Source: Collinsella sp. AF20-14LB
GTDB lineage: Bacteria > Actinomycetota > Coriobacteriia > Coriobacteriales > Coriobacteriaceae
Direction: 5' to 3'
Assembly: GCF_003459505.1 (NCBI RefSeq)
Contig: NZ_QRWD01000001.1
Span: forward strand, 232,165-296,164
Length of the DNA stretch: 64,000 bases
Part shown: positions 55,425-63,926 of the stretch, in pieces
How positions within the stretch are numbered: position 1 is the stretch's first letter
Layout: each line of letters begins with the position of its first letter
Made by a program: the position numbers and the translations under genes
Notes under the pieces: generated by a model
The model's database searches: none
What the model saw: only the letters and a program-made list of their open reading frames with translations
What the model was told of the DNA's origin: nothing

Positions 55425-56474
55425 ATGCCCAACGAGCTCAGCTATGAGGTCAGCCTCGAGCGCAGCAACCAGATCCGCGCCGACCTGCCGCAGCACCCCG
55501 AGAAGTTCACCATGCTCACCGGCGACCGCCCCACCGGCCGTCTGCACCTGGGCCACTACTTCGGTACCCTCAAGGGCCGTGTTGAGCTGCAGAACATGGG
55601 CGCCAAGACCAACGTGCTCATCGCCGACTACCAGGTCATCACCGACCGCGACACCACCGAGCACATCCAGGACAACGTGTACAACATGGTCATGGACTAC
55701 CTTGCCTGCGGCATCGACCCCGACAAGACCATGATCTACACGCACTCCGCCGTGCCCGCCGCCAACCAGCTCATGCTGCCGTTCCTGTCGCTGGTCTCCG
55801 AGGCAGAGCTGGCGCGCAACCCAACGGTCAAGGCCGAGATGGAGGCCTCGGGCCACGAGCTCACCGGCCTTCTGCTCACCTACCCGGTGCACCAGGCCTG
55901 CGACATCCTGTTCTGCAAGGGCAATGTGGTGCCCGTCGGCCGCGACCAGCTGCCGCACATCGAGCTCACCCGCACCATCGCCCGCCGCTTTAACAACCGC
56001 TACGGCAAGGTGTTCCCCGAGGTCGACGCGCTGCTGTCCGAGACCCCGCTACTGCCGGGCCTGGACGGTCGAAAGATGAGCAAGAGCTACGGCAACGCCA
56101 TCAACATCTCGATGACCGCCGAGGAGACGGCCAAGCGCATCAAGAAGAGCCAGACCGACTCCGAGCGCATGATCACGTTTGACCCCGAGAACCGCCCCGG
56201 CGTGTCCGGTCTGCTTTCGACAGCCGCCATCTGCACCGGCCGCTCCGAGGTCGAGATCGCCGAAGAGATTGGCATGGGCGGCTCCGGTCAGCTTAAGAAG
56301 TACGTGACCGAGGCGGTCAACGAGCACTTCGCCCCCATCCGCGCGCGCCGCGAGGAGCTCGTGCAGGATATGGACTACGTCAAGGACGTCCTGCACGAGG
56401 GCAACCGCCGCGCTAACGAGGTCGCCGAGGCCACGCTCGCCGAGGTGCGCGAGGCCATGGGCATGGTGTACTAA
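55425..56474 (+). CDS. trpS: Tryptophanyl-tRNA synthetase
   Basis: 349-residue class Ic synthetase. The HIGH-type motif is LHLGHYFGTL; KMSKS is present as RKMSKSYGNAI. TGDRPTGRLHLGH and the C-terminal helical domain are typical. ATG 55425 follows AAGGAG at normal distance. No T-box is seen upstream. It ends in a strong terminator. Confidence 0.97.
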   Translation: MPNELSYEVSLERSNQIRADLPQHPEKFTMLTGDRPTGRLHLGHYFGTLKGRVELQNMGAKTNVLIADYQVITDRDTTEHIQDNVYNMVMDYLACGIDPDKTMIYTHSAVPAANQLMLPFLSLVSEAELARNPTVKAEMEASGHELTGLLLTYPVHQACDILFCKGNVVPVGRDQLPHIELTRTIARRFNNRYGKVFPEVDALLSETPLLPGLDGRKMSKSYGNAINISMTAEETAKRIKKSQTDSERMITFDPENRPGVSGLLSTAAICTGRSEVEIAEEIGMGGSGQLKKYVTEAVNEHFAPIRARREELVQDMDYVKDVLHEGNRRANEVAEATLAEVREAMGMVY

Positions 56475-56556
56475 GCCATCCGGCTCGCGGAAACGCGCCG
56501 CGACACGCGAATGGGCCATCTTCACGTGTCCACGCCTTCGACATAGCCAAGGTCTT

Positions 56557-56591
56557 ACGAGGTGGGCGATAATAAGCCCGCCTCGTTTTTT
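56557..56591 (+). terminator. Rho-independent terminator of trpS
   Basis: 11-position stem (ACGAGGTGGGC with GCCCGCCTCGT, one wobble) followed by six or more U. Confidence 0.9.
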
Positions 56592-56610
56592 ACGTTGTAT
56601 GGGGGATTGC

Positions 56611-57441
56611 ATGTACCGACTTGTTGCCAGCGATATGGATGAGACGTTTCTCGATGCCGACCACGCCATCCCGGCGTCCAATCTCCGAGCACTCAAACGC
56701 ATGAGGGAGCTCGGTGTGCTGTTCGTCCCTTCGAGCGGGCGATGGTATTCCTCTATCATGGACAACTTCTCGGGGGAGGCCCGCGAGCTGATCGAAGACG
56801 GCTATGTGCTCTCCTATAACGGCGGCTTCATCAACCGCGTGGGAGACCCCACCCCGCTCACCACCTGCGGCCTTTCCAACGAATGCGCGAACGCGATCTA
56901 TGCAAAGGGGCTCGAACTCGGACTCTGCATGCACGTCAACGTCGCCGACGGCCACGTGTTCGTGAATGACGCACCCACACGGGAGCGCGACTATCTGGAA
57001 TCGATCACCGGGGTCACTCATTTTCGCGGATCTGACCATCCCGACCTCTCATTCCTTGAAGGCCGTGGCATCGTGAAGATCCTGTACGTCGACTGGGACT
57101 TCGATGAGCTGCAGGAATTGGGCCGCAAGCTCGCGCCGATGGCCGAGCGACTCGGCGTTGACATCACCTTCTCCTCCAAGCGCTACCTCGAACTCATGCC
57201 CGCAGGCGTTGACAAAGGGACGGGGCTCACGCGCCTTGCCGATATGCTGGGAATTCCGATGTCCGAGGTCATCGCCGTTGGTGATTCCGCAAACGACCTC
57301 TCCATGATCAAGGCGGCGGGACTGGGCGTCGGCGTGGCGAATGTCACCGACGACGTGCGGCCGTATTGCGATGTCGTCCTTGAAACGGCTGGGACTGAGG
57401 GTGCGTTCTCCGAACTCATCGAGCGATTCCTTGAACCCTAA
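56611..57441 (+). CDS. HAD-superfamily hydrolase, Cof type
   Basis: 276 residues. The N-terminus has VASDMDETFLD (nucleophile Asp), then VPSSGRWY (motif II), a C2-type cap domain, a motif III lysine in the region after ELMPAGVDKGTG, and motif IV AVGDSANDLSMI. This is the Cof/YidA architecture of sugar-phosphate phosphatases. Substrate unknown. GGGGG five bases upstream supports ATG 56611; an in-frame ATG at 56599 is less well placed. Confidence 0.9.
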   Translation: MYRLVASDMDETFLDADHAIPASNLRALKRMRELGVLFVPSSGRWYSSIMDNFSGEARELIEDGYVLSYNGGFINRVGDPTPLTTCGLSNECANAIYAKGLELGLCMHVNVADGHVFVNDAPTRERDYLESITGVTHFRGSDHPDLSFLEGRGIVKILYVDWDFDELQELGRKLAPMAERLGVDITFSSKRYLELMPAGVDKGTGLTRLADMLGIPMSEVIAVGDSANDLSMIKAAGLGVGVANVTDDVRPYCDVVLETAGTEGAFSELIERFLEP

Positions 57442-57628
57442 CGACCACATGTCACTGTGTCTTTCTATTTGTAACCCTTGATTAACTTATGGAGAGGCTG
57501 TGTGCTCGTCGGTCTACGACTTGGGTCTCAGAGAATTAGCTATAGTTAACTTGATGAAGGCACAGGCGAATTAAAGACCTTCGACACGAACGTTGCGCCT
57601 TCCCTCCCCTCGCGCAACACCTCTTTGG

Positions 57629-57658
57629 AAAGGCGCCCCGCACATGTGGGGCGCCTTT
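57629..57658 (+). terminator. Terminator-like hairpin without an obvious gene in front
   Basis: 11-bp stem AAAGGCGCCCC/GGGGCGCCTTT with an eight-base loop and TTTCTT tail. It lies 190 bases after the previous gene, with a smaller hairpin (TTGCGC/GCGCAA) just upstream. Confidence 0.65.
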
Positions 57659-57698
57659 CTTGACTACAATGGCGATATCGATTGAAAGTGAGGGCGGC

Positions 57699-58031
57699 AT
57701 GGCAGACCGGGACACCGACGGATTCTTCAACCGCGTATACGACGTGGTACGCCAGGTGCCCTGCGGCATGGTTGCCACATATGGTCAGATCGCCAAGCTC
57801 GTTGGTGAGCCCCGTCGAGCCCGATACGTGGGATACGCCCTGCACGTCAATCCGGAACCCGGCACCATCCCCTGTCATCGCATCGTATTCGCCGACGGAC
57901 GCCTCGCGGAGGGGTTCGCCTTCGGTGGGCCCGAGGCGCAGCGCACACTGCTCGAGGACGAAGGCGTCGCCTTCCTCGCCAACGGACATGTCGACCTGCA
58001 GGCCTCTCGCTGGCCAGCGGGCCTGGTATGA
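57699..58031 (+). CDS. MGMT-fold DNA alkyltransferase domain protein
   Basis: 110 residues covering only the C-terminal catalytic domain of O6-alkylguanine-DNA alkyltransferases. The helix-turn-helix region MVATYGQIAKLVG and the active-site motif PCHR (Cys59) are present; alkyltransferase-like ATL proteins would have Trp in that position, so Cys suggests a true transferase or a base-flipping sensor. The N-terminal domain of Ogt is absent, as in many small members. GAGGG precedes ATG 57699. Confidence 0.85.
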   Translation: MADRDTDGFFNRVYDVVRQVPCGMVATYGQIAKLVGEPRRARYVGYALHVNPEPGTIPCHRIVFADGRLAEGFAFGGPEAQRTLLEDEGVAFLANGHVDLQASRWPAGLV

Positions 58032-58032
58032 C

Positions 58033-58055
58033 AAGGGGCGCCGACAGCGCCCCTT
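58033..58055 (+). terminator. Terminator-like hairpin after the MGMT-fold gene
   Basis: Nine-bp stem AAGGGGCGC/GCGCCCCTT with a five-base loop, followed by CCCGTTTT. It directly follows the stop codon. Confidence 0.65.
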
Positions 58056-58085
58056 CCCGTTTTGGATCCTTGGCAGGCAACCCAA

Positions 58086-59181
58086 TCAAACGGTCGCCTC
58101 GAGTGCGTCCCCCGCGCGGTCGAGTGTGCTTCTGACCTTGGCACCCTGTTTGAACCACGTGCGCAGGTCCTCGAGCGTGCTGCCCGCTTGCATACACCTT
58201 GATTTTGCGACCACCCCTCGTGGTCACCGTGCAGCGGTCGCCGCTCTCGCTGTTCTCGTGCGCCGTGATCTTCTTGAGGTAATCGCGGCGAAACGCCACG
58301 ACGCGGGCGTTGCTGATCTCGATGAACCAATCGTCATCGACAAGCGAAGTACCCGTGGCACCTCGGCTTGCCATCTCCTCGGAGAAGGAGAAACCGAGCG
58401 TGCGCTCCTGCCTGCCGATCTCGAGGATGCCGCGGGCCGGCATGCCGAGCATGAGCAGGGGCAGGAACCCCCCTATGAACAGGAACAGGAACGGGATGAG
58501 CACGAGCAGACGCGCACCCTCGTCGGTGAAGACCGCCATGAAGGCGAGGACGAGCGAGAAGACGAGGGCCATGCCGTTGAAAACAATCGTCAACGGCTTG
58601 ATGGCAGACCAACACAGGCCCGCCTTGGTCATGGGACCGTCGACGGCGTCCGAGACTTCGATGCCCTCTTCCTCCAGACGGGCGAGGAGGTTGAGCGAGC
58701 ACACCCCCTCGAGGCTTATCGAGCAGAACTTCCGGTCGCCCTCGAACAGGTCGATCCTCATCATCTGCGCGTGAAGCGTTGCACGGGTGATGTTGCCAAA
58801 CGTCGTCTCCTTGCGGATGCCGAAGGCGTTACGCGAGAGAATGCGCCCACCGTCCACGTCGATACGCGGGATGCTCAGCAAGGCCCAGATAGCCATACCC
58901 GCGAGCGCCATGGCATGACCGAACCACACAAGTTCGTGGTCCCACTCGCCCAGCGAGACGCCCTGCCAGACGTAGACACCCAGCATGAGCAGTTCGAACG
59001 CGACGGCGCAGCAGGCGATGATCGTGCGGATGGCTACGGGCATGCGCACCGTGAAGCAATCGAGGCTGTCCGTTGCCTCGCTGCGCTCGCGCGCGCCGCG
59101 GCGGGCGACCCATGCAGCGAGCGGGCCGACGATGAACACGGTCATACCGACGCGCAGAATGGATTCGAGCAGATTACTCAT
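58086..59181 (-). pseudogene. Membrane protein of unknown function with a frameshift near its 3' end
   Basis: The product begins MSNLLES and has about four membrane segments (two near the N-terminus, two near the middle) separated by a soluble domain with SIPRIDVDGG and VCSLNLLARLEEEG, and a C-terminal soluble domain of PH-like character. The original frame does not stop where expected but runs on antisense through the MGMT gene. Shifting frame by one base near 58183-58192, in a GCAAGCGGG context, restores GSTLEDLRTWFKQGAKV and a stop at 58086. This looks like a recent one-base insertion or a sequencing error. No function recognised. Confidence 0.65.
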
Positions 59182-59335
59182 AGGGGCCACCGCCTCGGGC
59201 TCTGGAGATTAACTGCAGGAAACGCTGCCAGAACGATGGGATGCGCACAACGTAAGGAGCCGCGTATCGGCAAGCGGCGGCATCGCAATCGCCCGGCGAA
59301 CAGATGATGATCGGCGCCGGGCCAGACGAATTAAA

Positions 59336-59382
59336 CAAAAGGGTGGTCGACGGCGCCCTCGCAGGCGCACCGTCGACCACCC
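59336..59382 (-). terminator. Terminator of the MFS exporter gene
   Basis: 13-bp outer stem (GGGTGGTCGACGG and complement) with further inner pairing, then TTTTGTTT on the minus strand. Confidence 0.8.
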
Positions 59383-59438
59383 TTCACGTCGCAGCGACCC
59401 TACGAGCCGTCCGAAACGAAACGCACTCCGCCAGAGCG

Positions 59439-60689
59439 CTACCCAATCTTGCGGATGCTCGGGATCGCCCAGGTGATGCCTGCTAGGATCACCATTGCAG
59501 CACCGATAAGCACGAAGCACGCGCTTACGCCGATGGCGTCCGCGAACAAGGTCGATGCGACGAGCCCCACGGGCATAGCCCAGCTGCAGACCGCTCCGTA
59601 CAGACCGAAGACGCGGCCCATGCACTCGGGATCGACGCGCTCCTGCATGAGCGCCATCTGCGGCGCGCTGTACAGCGGACTCGAGACCCCCATCGCGAAC
59701 GTAAGCCCCAGAAACACAACGAGCGCGGAAGGGGGCACGAGGCCGCCCGCGAGCGTGCCCGCTCCGAAGAGGCCGATGGCCAGCGTGCACGAAAGCGCGC
59801 GGTTCTTAAGGCCACCCGTCGCCCCGATCCAGCCGCTCGCCGCGATCATGCCGACCGAGAACGCGATCTCCGCGATAGCCGACTGCGTAGTGGTGCCCCC
59901 AAAATGGTCGAACACCATGAGCGGGAACAGCGCGGATATGGGCGAGAACAGGACCGAGAAGGCGAAGCCGATCCAGAGCATGGCGAACAGACCGTGATGG
60001 CGTTTGAGCTCGCGGTACCCGTTGGCCGTCTCCAATAGGAAGGCCCGCACCGCGCGGTGCGACGCCTCGGCGTTCTCCTCGGGCGTATGGCGCTCGGGCG
60101 CCGGCGTCTTGATGCCGGAGGTCGCCACCGCGATGCTCGCGAGCACCGCCCCGGCGACATCGAGCGCGATCATGAAAGTCAGACCAAACGCCGGGTAGAC
60201 CGCCGCGGCGATGGCGTTGCCGATGATATAGCTACCCGACTGCATGAACTGCAGCATGCCCGCCAGCTTGCCGAGCACCTCGGGCGGGGCGATGAGCGGT
60301 GTGAGCGCGTTGAAGGCGGGCGTATGGAGCGTGCTGCCCAGCGCACGGACGAACAGCACCGCCGCCACAACGGCGACAGAAAGGTCGCCCCGAAGCGAGC
60401 CGAAGACAAGCGTGAGGCTCACGGCCGCGATGAAGAGATCGGCGCCGATCATGAGACGCTTGATGGACGTGCGGTCCACGATGGTGCCCGCGAAGGCGCC
60501 GAGGAGCGCCATGGGCAAGAAGGCCGCCAGGCTCACGAACGACAGGGCGCTCGCGGAGCCGGTGGTGAGGGTGACGTGCCAGATGAGACCCATCTGCAGA
60601 ATGGAGCTCGTGAGCACGGAGAAGAACTCGCCGATCCAGACGATGGCGAGCGAGCGCTTCCAAGAAGCGCAGGGATTCGGTTGTGTCAT
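59439..60689 (-). CDS. MFS exporter (macrolide-efflux/EntS-like)
   Basis: 416 residues, 12 membrane helices. The segments VWIGEFFSVLTSSILQMGL in helix 1 and GAFAGTIVDRTSIKRLM in loop 2-3 are typical of the MFS_3/MefA-EntS branch. Helix 11-12 includes GRVFGLYGAVCSWAMP. It likely exports an antibiotic or siderophore-like compound; the substrate is unknown. The ~150-base leader contains a nine-codon reading frame and a hairpin (separate entries), suggesting attenuation-type control. Confidence 0.88.
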   Translation of the reverse strand: MTQPNPCASWKRSLAIVWIGEFFSVLTSSILQMGLIWHVTLTTGSASALSFVSLAAFLPMALLGAFAGTIVDRTSIKRLMIGADLFIAAVSLTLVFGSLRGDLSVAVVAAVLFVRALGSTLHTPAFNALTPLIAPPEVLGKLAGMLQFMQSGSYIIGNAIAAAVYPAFGLTFMIALDVAGAVLASIAVATSGIKTPAPERHTPEENAEASHRAVRAFLLETANGYRELKRHHGLFAMLWIGFAFSVLFSPISALFPLMVFDHFGGTTTQSAIAEIAFSVGMIAASGWIGATGGLKNRALSCTLAIGLFGAGTLAGGLVPPSALVVFLGLTFAMGVSSPLYSAPQMALMQERVDPECMGRVFGLYGAVCSWAMPVGLVASTLFADAIGVSACFVLIGAAMVILAGITWAIPSIRKIG

Positions 60690-60731
60690 GGAATAATCCT
60701 TTGATGCGATCGGTGGTATGCAGCGAAGTAC

Positions 60732-60782
60732 CGGTCGCTCACGCGACCGTGGCTAGAGCCAAATCCTCATGGAAGCAAGCAT
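60732..60782 (-). promoter_or_regulatory. Leader peptide ORF and hairpin upstream of the MFS exporter
   Basis: GGGGAG lies eight bases before an ATG at 60782 opening a nine-codon frame (MLASMRIWL, stop at 60753-60755). Four bases on, a seven-bp hairpin CGGTCGC/GCGACCG (60732-60749) follows. Short leader ORFs abutting hairpins are typical of drug-inducible resistance genes controlled by ribosome stalling. Confidence 0.5.
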
Positions 60783-60836
60783 GGTGCAGCTCCCCTTTCC
60801 AAATCTAGAGGTAAACCTTCAGCCGTGAGTGGGGCT

Positions 60837-60865
60837 ATTATAGGGACTTGCGAGCCAAGATGCAA
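60837..60865 (-). promoter_or_regulatory. Sigma-70-type promoter of the MFS exporter
   Basis: -35 TTGCAT (60860-60865) and a perfect -10 TATAAT (60837-60842) with 17 bases between, directed to the exporter. Confidence 0.7.
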
Positions 60866-61083
60866 CAGGAAGACCTCTACGGAGCGTAGATGCCGGGCGC
60901 CCCGAACCACTTATGCCATGAGAGACGGCATCCGATTCTCCTTGACTTGGTCTCAATGTGATATCACAAAGCAATCAGCAGTCGCACGGACTGCTCGGGG
61001 ACTCGCCTCCTCCCCATCGCAATCTGGAGCGCGGCGCCGGGGACGTCACGCAAACGCCGGCGCAGTCATGAAAGGAACTCACA

Positions 61084-62103
61084 ATGAGCGTGGAAAAGCA
61101 ACTCAAGGCCAAGTCGGGCTACGGCATGCTCGTCGCCGTGGCGGTGGCGCTCATCGTCATCATCGGCCTCTTTATCTGGAGCACCATCGGGCTCGCGAGC
61201 ACGCCCGACGGCGTCGACGCGCCCGCAGTCTACGGATGGGGGCTCGGCCTCAGCATCCTCGCGTTTTGCCTGTGGTTCATCCCACTCAACGGATTCTTCT
61301 CGCTGCAGCCCGGCCAGGCGCGCGTGTGCATCCTGTTCGGCAAGTACGTGGGCACCGTCCGCGACGAGGGCTTCTTCTGGGCCAACCCGTTCTTTAGCAA
61401 GAGCATGGGCGGATCGGCCGGGATCGGCGAGATGATCGAGCTCGAGATGAGCGATTCCAAGGCCGCCAAGGCCGCGGCGCAGAAGGCCGCCAAGGGCAAC
61501 CCCACCACTATCTCCACCCGCGTGCGCACCCTGAATGGCGAGCGCCTGAAGGTCAACGACAAAATGGGCAACCCCATCGAGATCGCAACCGTCGTGGTGT
61601 GGCACGTCGCCGATACCGCCAAGGCGCTCTTCGACGTCGACGACTACCAGAGCTATGTCGCCATGCAGGCCGAGACGGCGCTGCGCCACGTGGCGAGCGT
61701 GTACGCCTACGACCACCTGGAGGACGAGTCCGATGCCGCCGGCGCCATCACGCTGCGCGCCAATGTGGAAGAGGTCTCCGAAGCCCTGCGCTGCGAGCTC
61801 GCGATGCGCCTGGCACCCGCCGGCGTGGAGGTCGACGACGCCCGCCTCACCCATCTTGCCTACTCCCCCGAGATCGCCCAGGCGATGCTGCGCCGCCAGC
61901 AGGCGGAGGCCGTCATCGCCGCACGCAAGAAGATCGTCGAGGGCGCGGTCTCCATGGTCGACATGGCCGTGAAGGAGATGGCTGCCGGCGGCACCATCGA
62001 GCTCGACGACGAGCGCAAGGCGCAGATGGCCAGCAACCTCATGGTGGTGCTCTGCGGTGAATCCGAGGCGCACCCGGTGCTCAACGCAGGCTCGCTGTAC
62101 TAA
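61084..62103 (+). CDS. SPFH-domain membrane protein (stomatin/prohibitin type)
   Basis: 339 residues. Two N-terminal membrane helices (about 12-38 and 48-66) are followed by the SPFH domain (LQPGQARVCILFGKYVGTVRDEGFFW, cut here into its segments LQPGQARV, GKYVGT and EGFFWANPF) and a helical region with AEAVIAARKKIVEGAVSM. SPFH proteins form membrane-associated rings or scaffolds, often protecting membranes or regulating proteases. No specific partner is known here. A small ribbon-helix-helix gene lies 64 bases downstream. Confidence 0.88.
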   Translation: MSVEKQLKAKSGYGMLVAVAVALIVIIGLFIWSTIGLASTPDGVDAPAVYGWGLGLSILAFCLWFIPLNGFFSLQPGQARVCILFGKYVGTVRDEGFFWANPFFSKSMGGSAGIGEMIELEMSDSKAAKAAAQKAAKGNPTTISTRVRTLNGERLKVNDKMGNPIEIATVVVWHVADTAKALFDVDDYQSYVAMQAETALRHVASVYAYDHLEDESDAAGAITLRANVEEVSEALRCELAMRLAPAGVEVDDARLTHLAYSPEIAQAMLRRQQAEAVIAARKKIVEGAVSMVDMAVKEMAAGGTIELDDERKAQMASNLMVVLCGESEAHPVLNAGSLY

Positions 62104-62167
62104 CCCCAACACCAATGAGTAATTTGGGGACGGGTGCAAAATTGCACATTCGACAAGAAGGCACGTC

Positions 62168-62359
62168 ATGGCACGCAAGCAGTATCCACTCCGTATAGAC
62201 CCCGCTATCTGGGAGGCCGTCCAGCGCTGGGCGGACGATGAGATGCGCAGCGCCAACGGTCAGGTGGAATGGATCTTGCGAGACGCCCTCAAACACGCGG
62301 GAAGGCTGCCGAAGAAAGAGCCCTCGTCCAAGGACGCGCCCAAAGGCGAGGAGGGCTAA
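62168..62359 (+). CDS. Small ribbon-helix-helix (Arc-like) protein
   Basis: 63 residues: beta strand QYPLRIDPAIWEAVQRWAD and helices with ANGQVEWILRDAL, the classic Arc/MetJ ribbon-helix-helix dimer pattern, then a basic/acidic tail. It is probably a DNA-binding regulator. AGAAGG six bases before the ATG supports the start. It is near the SPFH gene and probably co-transcribed with it; the tie may be functional. Confidence 0.8.
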   Translation: MARKQYPLRIDPAIWEAVQRWADDEMRSANGQVEWILRDALKHAGRLPKKEPSSKDAPKGEEG

Positions 62360-62705
62360 GCCGGGAAGACAGGGCTCGGGCGCGGCCGACGTCGGGACAA
62401 AGCCGCGCTCTGCCTCGCCAGCGCCGAGGCAGAGCTGAGCCCCGCCGCTCCAAAGTCGAGCCGAGCGGCGGGGCCAACACCAACCCAAAGCAAGCTCGCC
62501 CCCTCTATACGCACCAACCTGCCCCCGGAGGCATCCGCCTTTGGGGACCGTTCTTTTCCCAGCTAGATGTCGTATATAAAGCCTTTTGACAGCTCGATTT
62601 TGCCCCGTGGGGGTCAAATATAAAGACCTTTGATGGTACGATGCTCGCGTCAATGACATGGTGGCTCTCGACAGGGGTCACCCCGACCCTCTAGGGAGCA
62701 AGCGC
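62360..62705. other. Interval with tandem hairpins and a repeated ATATAAAG motif
   Basis: 346 bases. Two strong hairpins follow the RHH gene: CTCTGCCTCG/CGAGGCAGAG near 62410-62435 and CCCCGCCGCTC/GAGCGGCGGGG near 62442-62475. Further on, near-identical 16-mers beginning ATATAAAG occur at 62575 and 62619. No protein gene is seen. Confidence 0.6.
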
Positions 62706-63326
62706 ATGGAGCTGGGCTCGCACATCAAGGAGCATCGCACGGAGCTCGGACTGTCCCAAGACGATCTGGCGGAGCGCATCTACGTGTCGCGCCAGACCAT
62801 CAGCAACTGGGAGTGCGGCCGCACGTATCCGGATGTCCAGAGCCTACTGCTGCTTTCCAACGTGTTCGGGGTGACCGTGGACTCCCTCATCAAAGGAGAT
62901 GTGGAAACCATGGCACAGGTAATGAACGAAGCGGTCAAGAAGTACAACGCCCTCTCCACAATCACGGTCGTGAGCGCGGTCGTGTTTTTGGTGCTGAGCG
63001 CGTGGGCGGCGTTCCAGTTCGAATGGGGCTGGGGCATGCACATCGCGCCCACCGCGGCGTTTGCCGCCGTGGCGCTCGTCGTGATGCTCGTGGCGTTCGT
63101 GTATATGGAACGCATGAAGAAGCAGCACGACCTCGTCACGTACCGCGAGGTGTTGGCGTTTAGCCGCGGCGAGCAGGTCGATCGCGACACGCTCGAGGGG
63201 CGCCGTGAGCGCGAGATGAACCCTTGGGTCAAGGGCACGCGCAACGCGGTGCAGATCATCATCGGCGCCATCGCCGGCGGACTGGTGGGCGTCGGCATCG
63301 GCATGCTCGCCAAGATGCTGAGTTAA
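62706..63326 (+). CDS. XRE-type helix-turn-helix protein with membrane helices
   Basis: 206 residues. The N-terminal HTH_3 domain (GSHIKEHRTELGLSQDDLAERIYVSRQTISNWE in segments GLSQDDLAERI and SRQTISNWECG) is followed by a linker, two membrane helices (about 80-125), a soluble segment, and a last hydrophobic helix near the end. A membrane-tethered regulator is likely. AGGGAG seven bases before ATG 62706 supports this start. Confidence 0.87.
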   Translation: MELGSHIKEHRTELGLSQDDLAERIYVSRQTISNWECGRTYPDVQSLLLLSNVFGVTVDSLIKGDVETMAQVMNEAVKKYNALSTITVVSAVVFLVLSAWAAFQFEWGWGMHIAPTAAFAAVALVVMLVAFVYMERMKKQHDLVTYREVLAFSRGEQVDRDTLEGRREREMNPWVKGTRNAVQIIIGAIAGGLVGVGIGMLAKMLS

Positions 63327-63426
63327 AAGCGCGGGTACGCACCCGTTCCCCGAAATGGTATCCCCCTTTGCCCCCATTCTGAAGATGTATGCCAGAATGG
63401 GGGCGATTCCCGTTAGGAGGTGCCCC

Positions 63427-63780
63427 ATGAACGTCACCGTACGCGCGTCCCTCATCGCATTGATCGCAATCGTTGGCGCCTGCTGGGCAATCCCCGTCCT
63501 CCTGGTGAGCATCGTCCCATCCGATGCCGGCATGATCGCCATGATGACGCTGATCTACCTCGTGCTCCCCGTAACTGCGATCGCCCTCGGCCTGCTCGCC
63601 GCGAACTCCGCGAGGACGCTCTTCTGGGTACCCGCGGCGCTCGGAATCGGACCCGCGGTCCTGTTTCCCCTCAAGGTCGAGGGCAGCCAGGACCTTGCGT
63701 TCCATGGGGTTGCCTATACCGCAATCGGCTACGCCGCCATGGGCCTGTACACTTGGATGACTGCTCGACAACATCGCTAA
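63427..63780 (+). CDS. Small membrane protein of unknown function
   Basis: 117 residues with about four hydrophobic helices. AGGAGG lies six bases before ATG 63427, an unusually strong ribosome site. No family is recognised. It lies between two XRE-type genes and may belong with them. Confidence 0.7.
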   Translation: MNVTVRASLIALIAIVGACWAIPVLLVSIVPSDAGMIAMMTLIYLVLPVTAIALGLLAANSARTLFWVPAALGIGPAVLFPLKVEGSQDLAFHGVAYTAIGYAAMGLYTWMTARQHR

Positions 63781-63926
63781 GCCATCGCAGCAACAATCAT
63801 GCAGGTAAACCCCGTGCAAAACAGTTTTTGCAGCGCCCGGCAAGCCTTGCCGCATATGATGTACAACAGATTCGATAGCGCACCCGGCGTGTTCGCGGGA
63901 CGCTCCTTCACGACCGGGAGGTGACG

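Larger units (their letters stand above)
60690..61083. other. Divergent interval between MFS exporter and SPFH gene
   Basis: 394 bases. The left part is the exporter promoter, leader ORF and hairpin. The palindrome CTAGAGGT/ACCTTCAG-like at 60805-60822 lies just downstream of the predicted transcription start. The right part (60870-61083) is the SPFH gene upstream region, with no clear promoter or further structure by eye. Confidence 0.6.

Noticed and set aside
57847..58085. C-terminal extension of the minus-strand membrane protein through the MGMT gene
   Set aside because: The extension is Arg/Pro-rich, antisense to a well-supported alkyltransferase domain, and best explained by a frameshift upstream.
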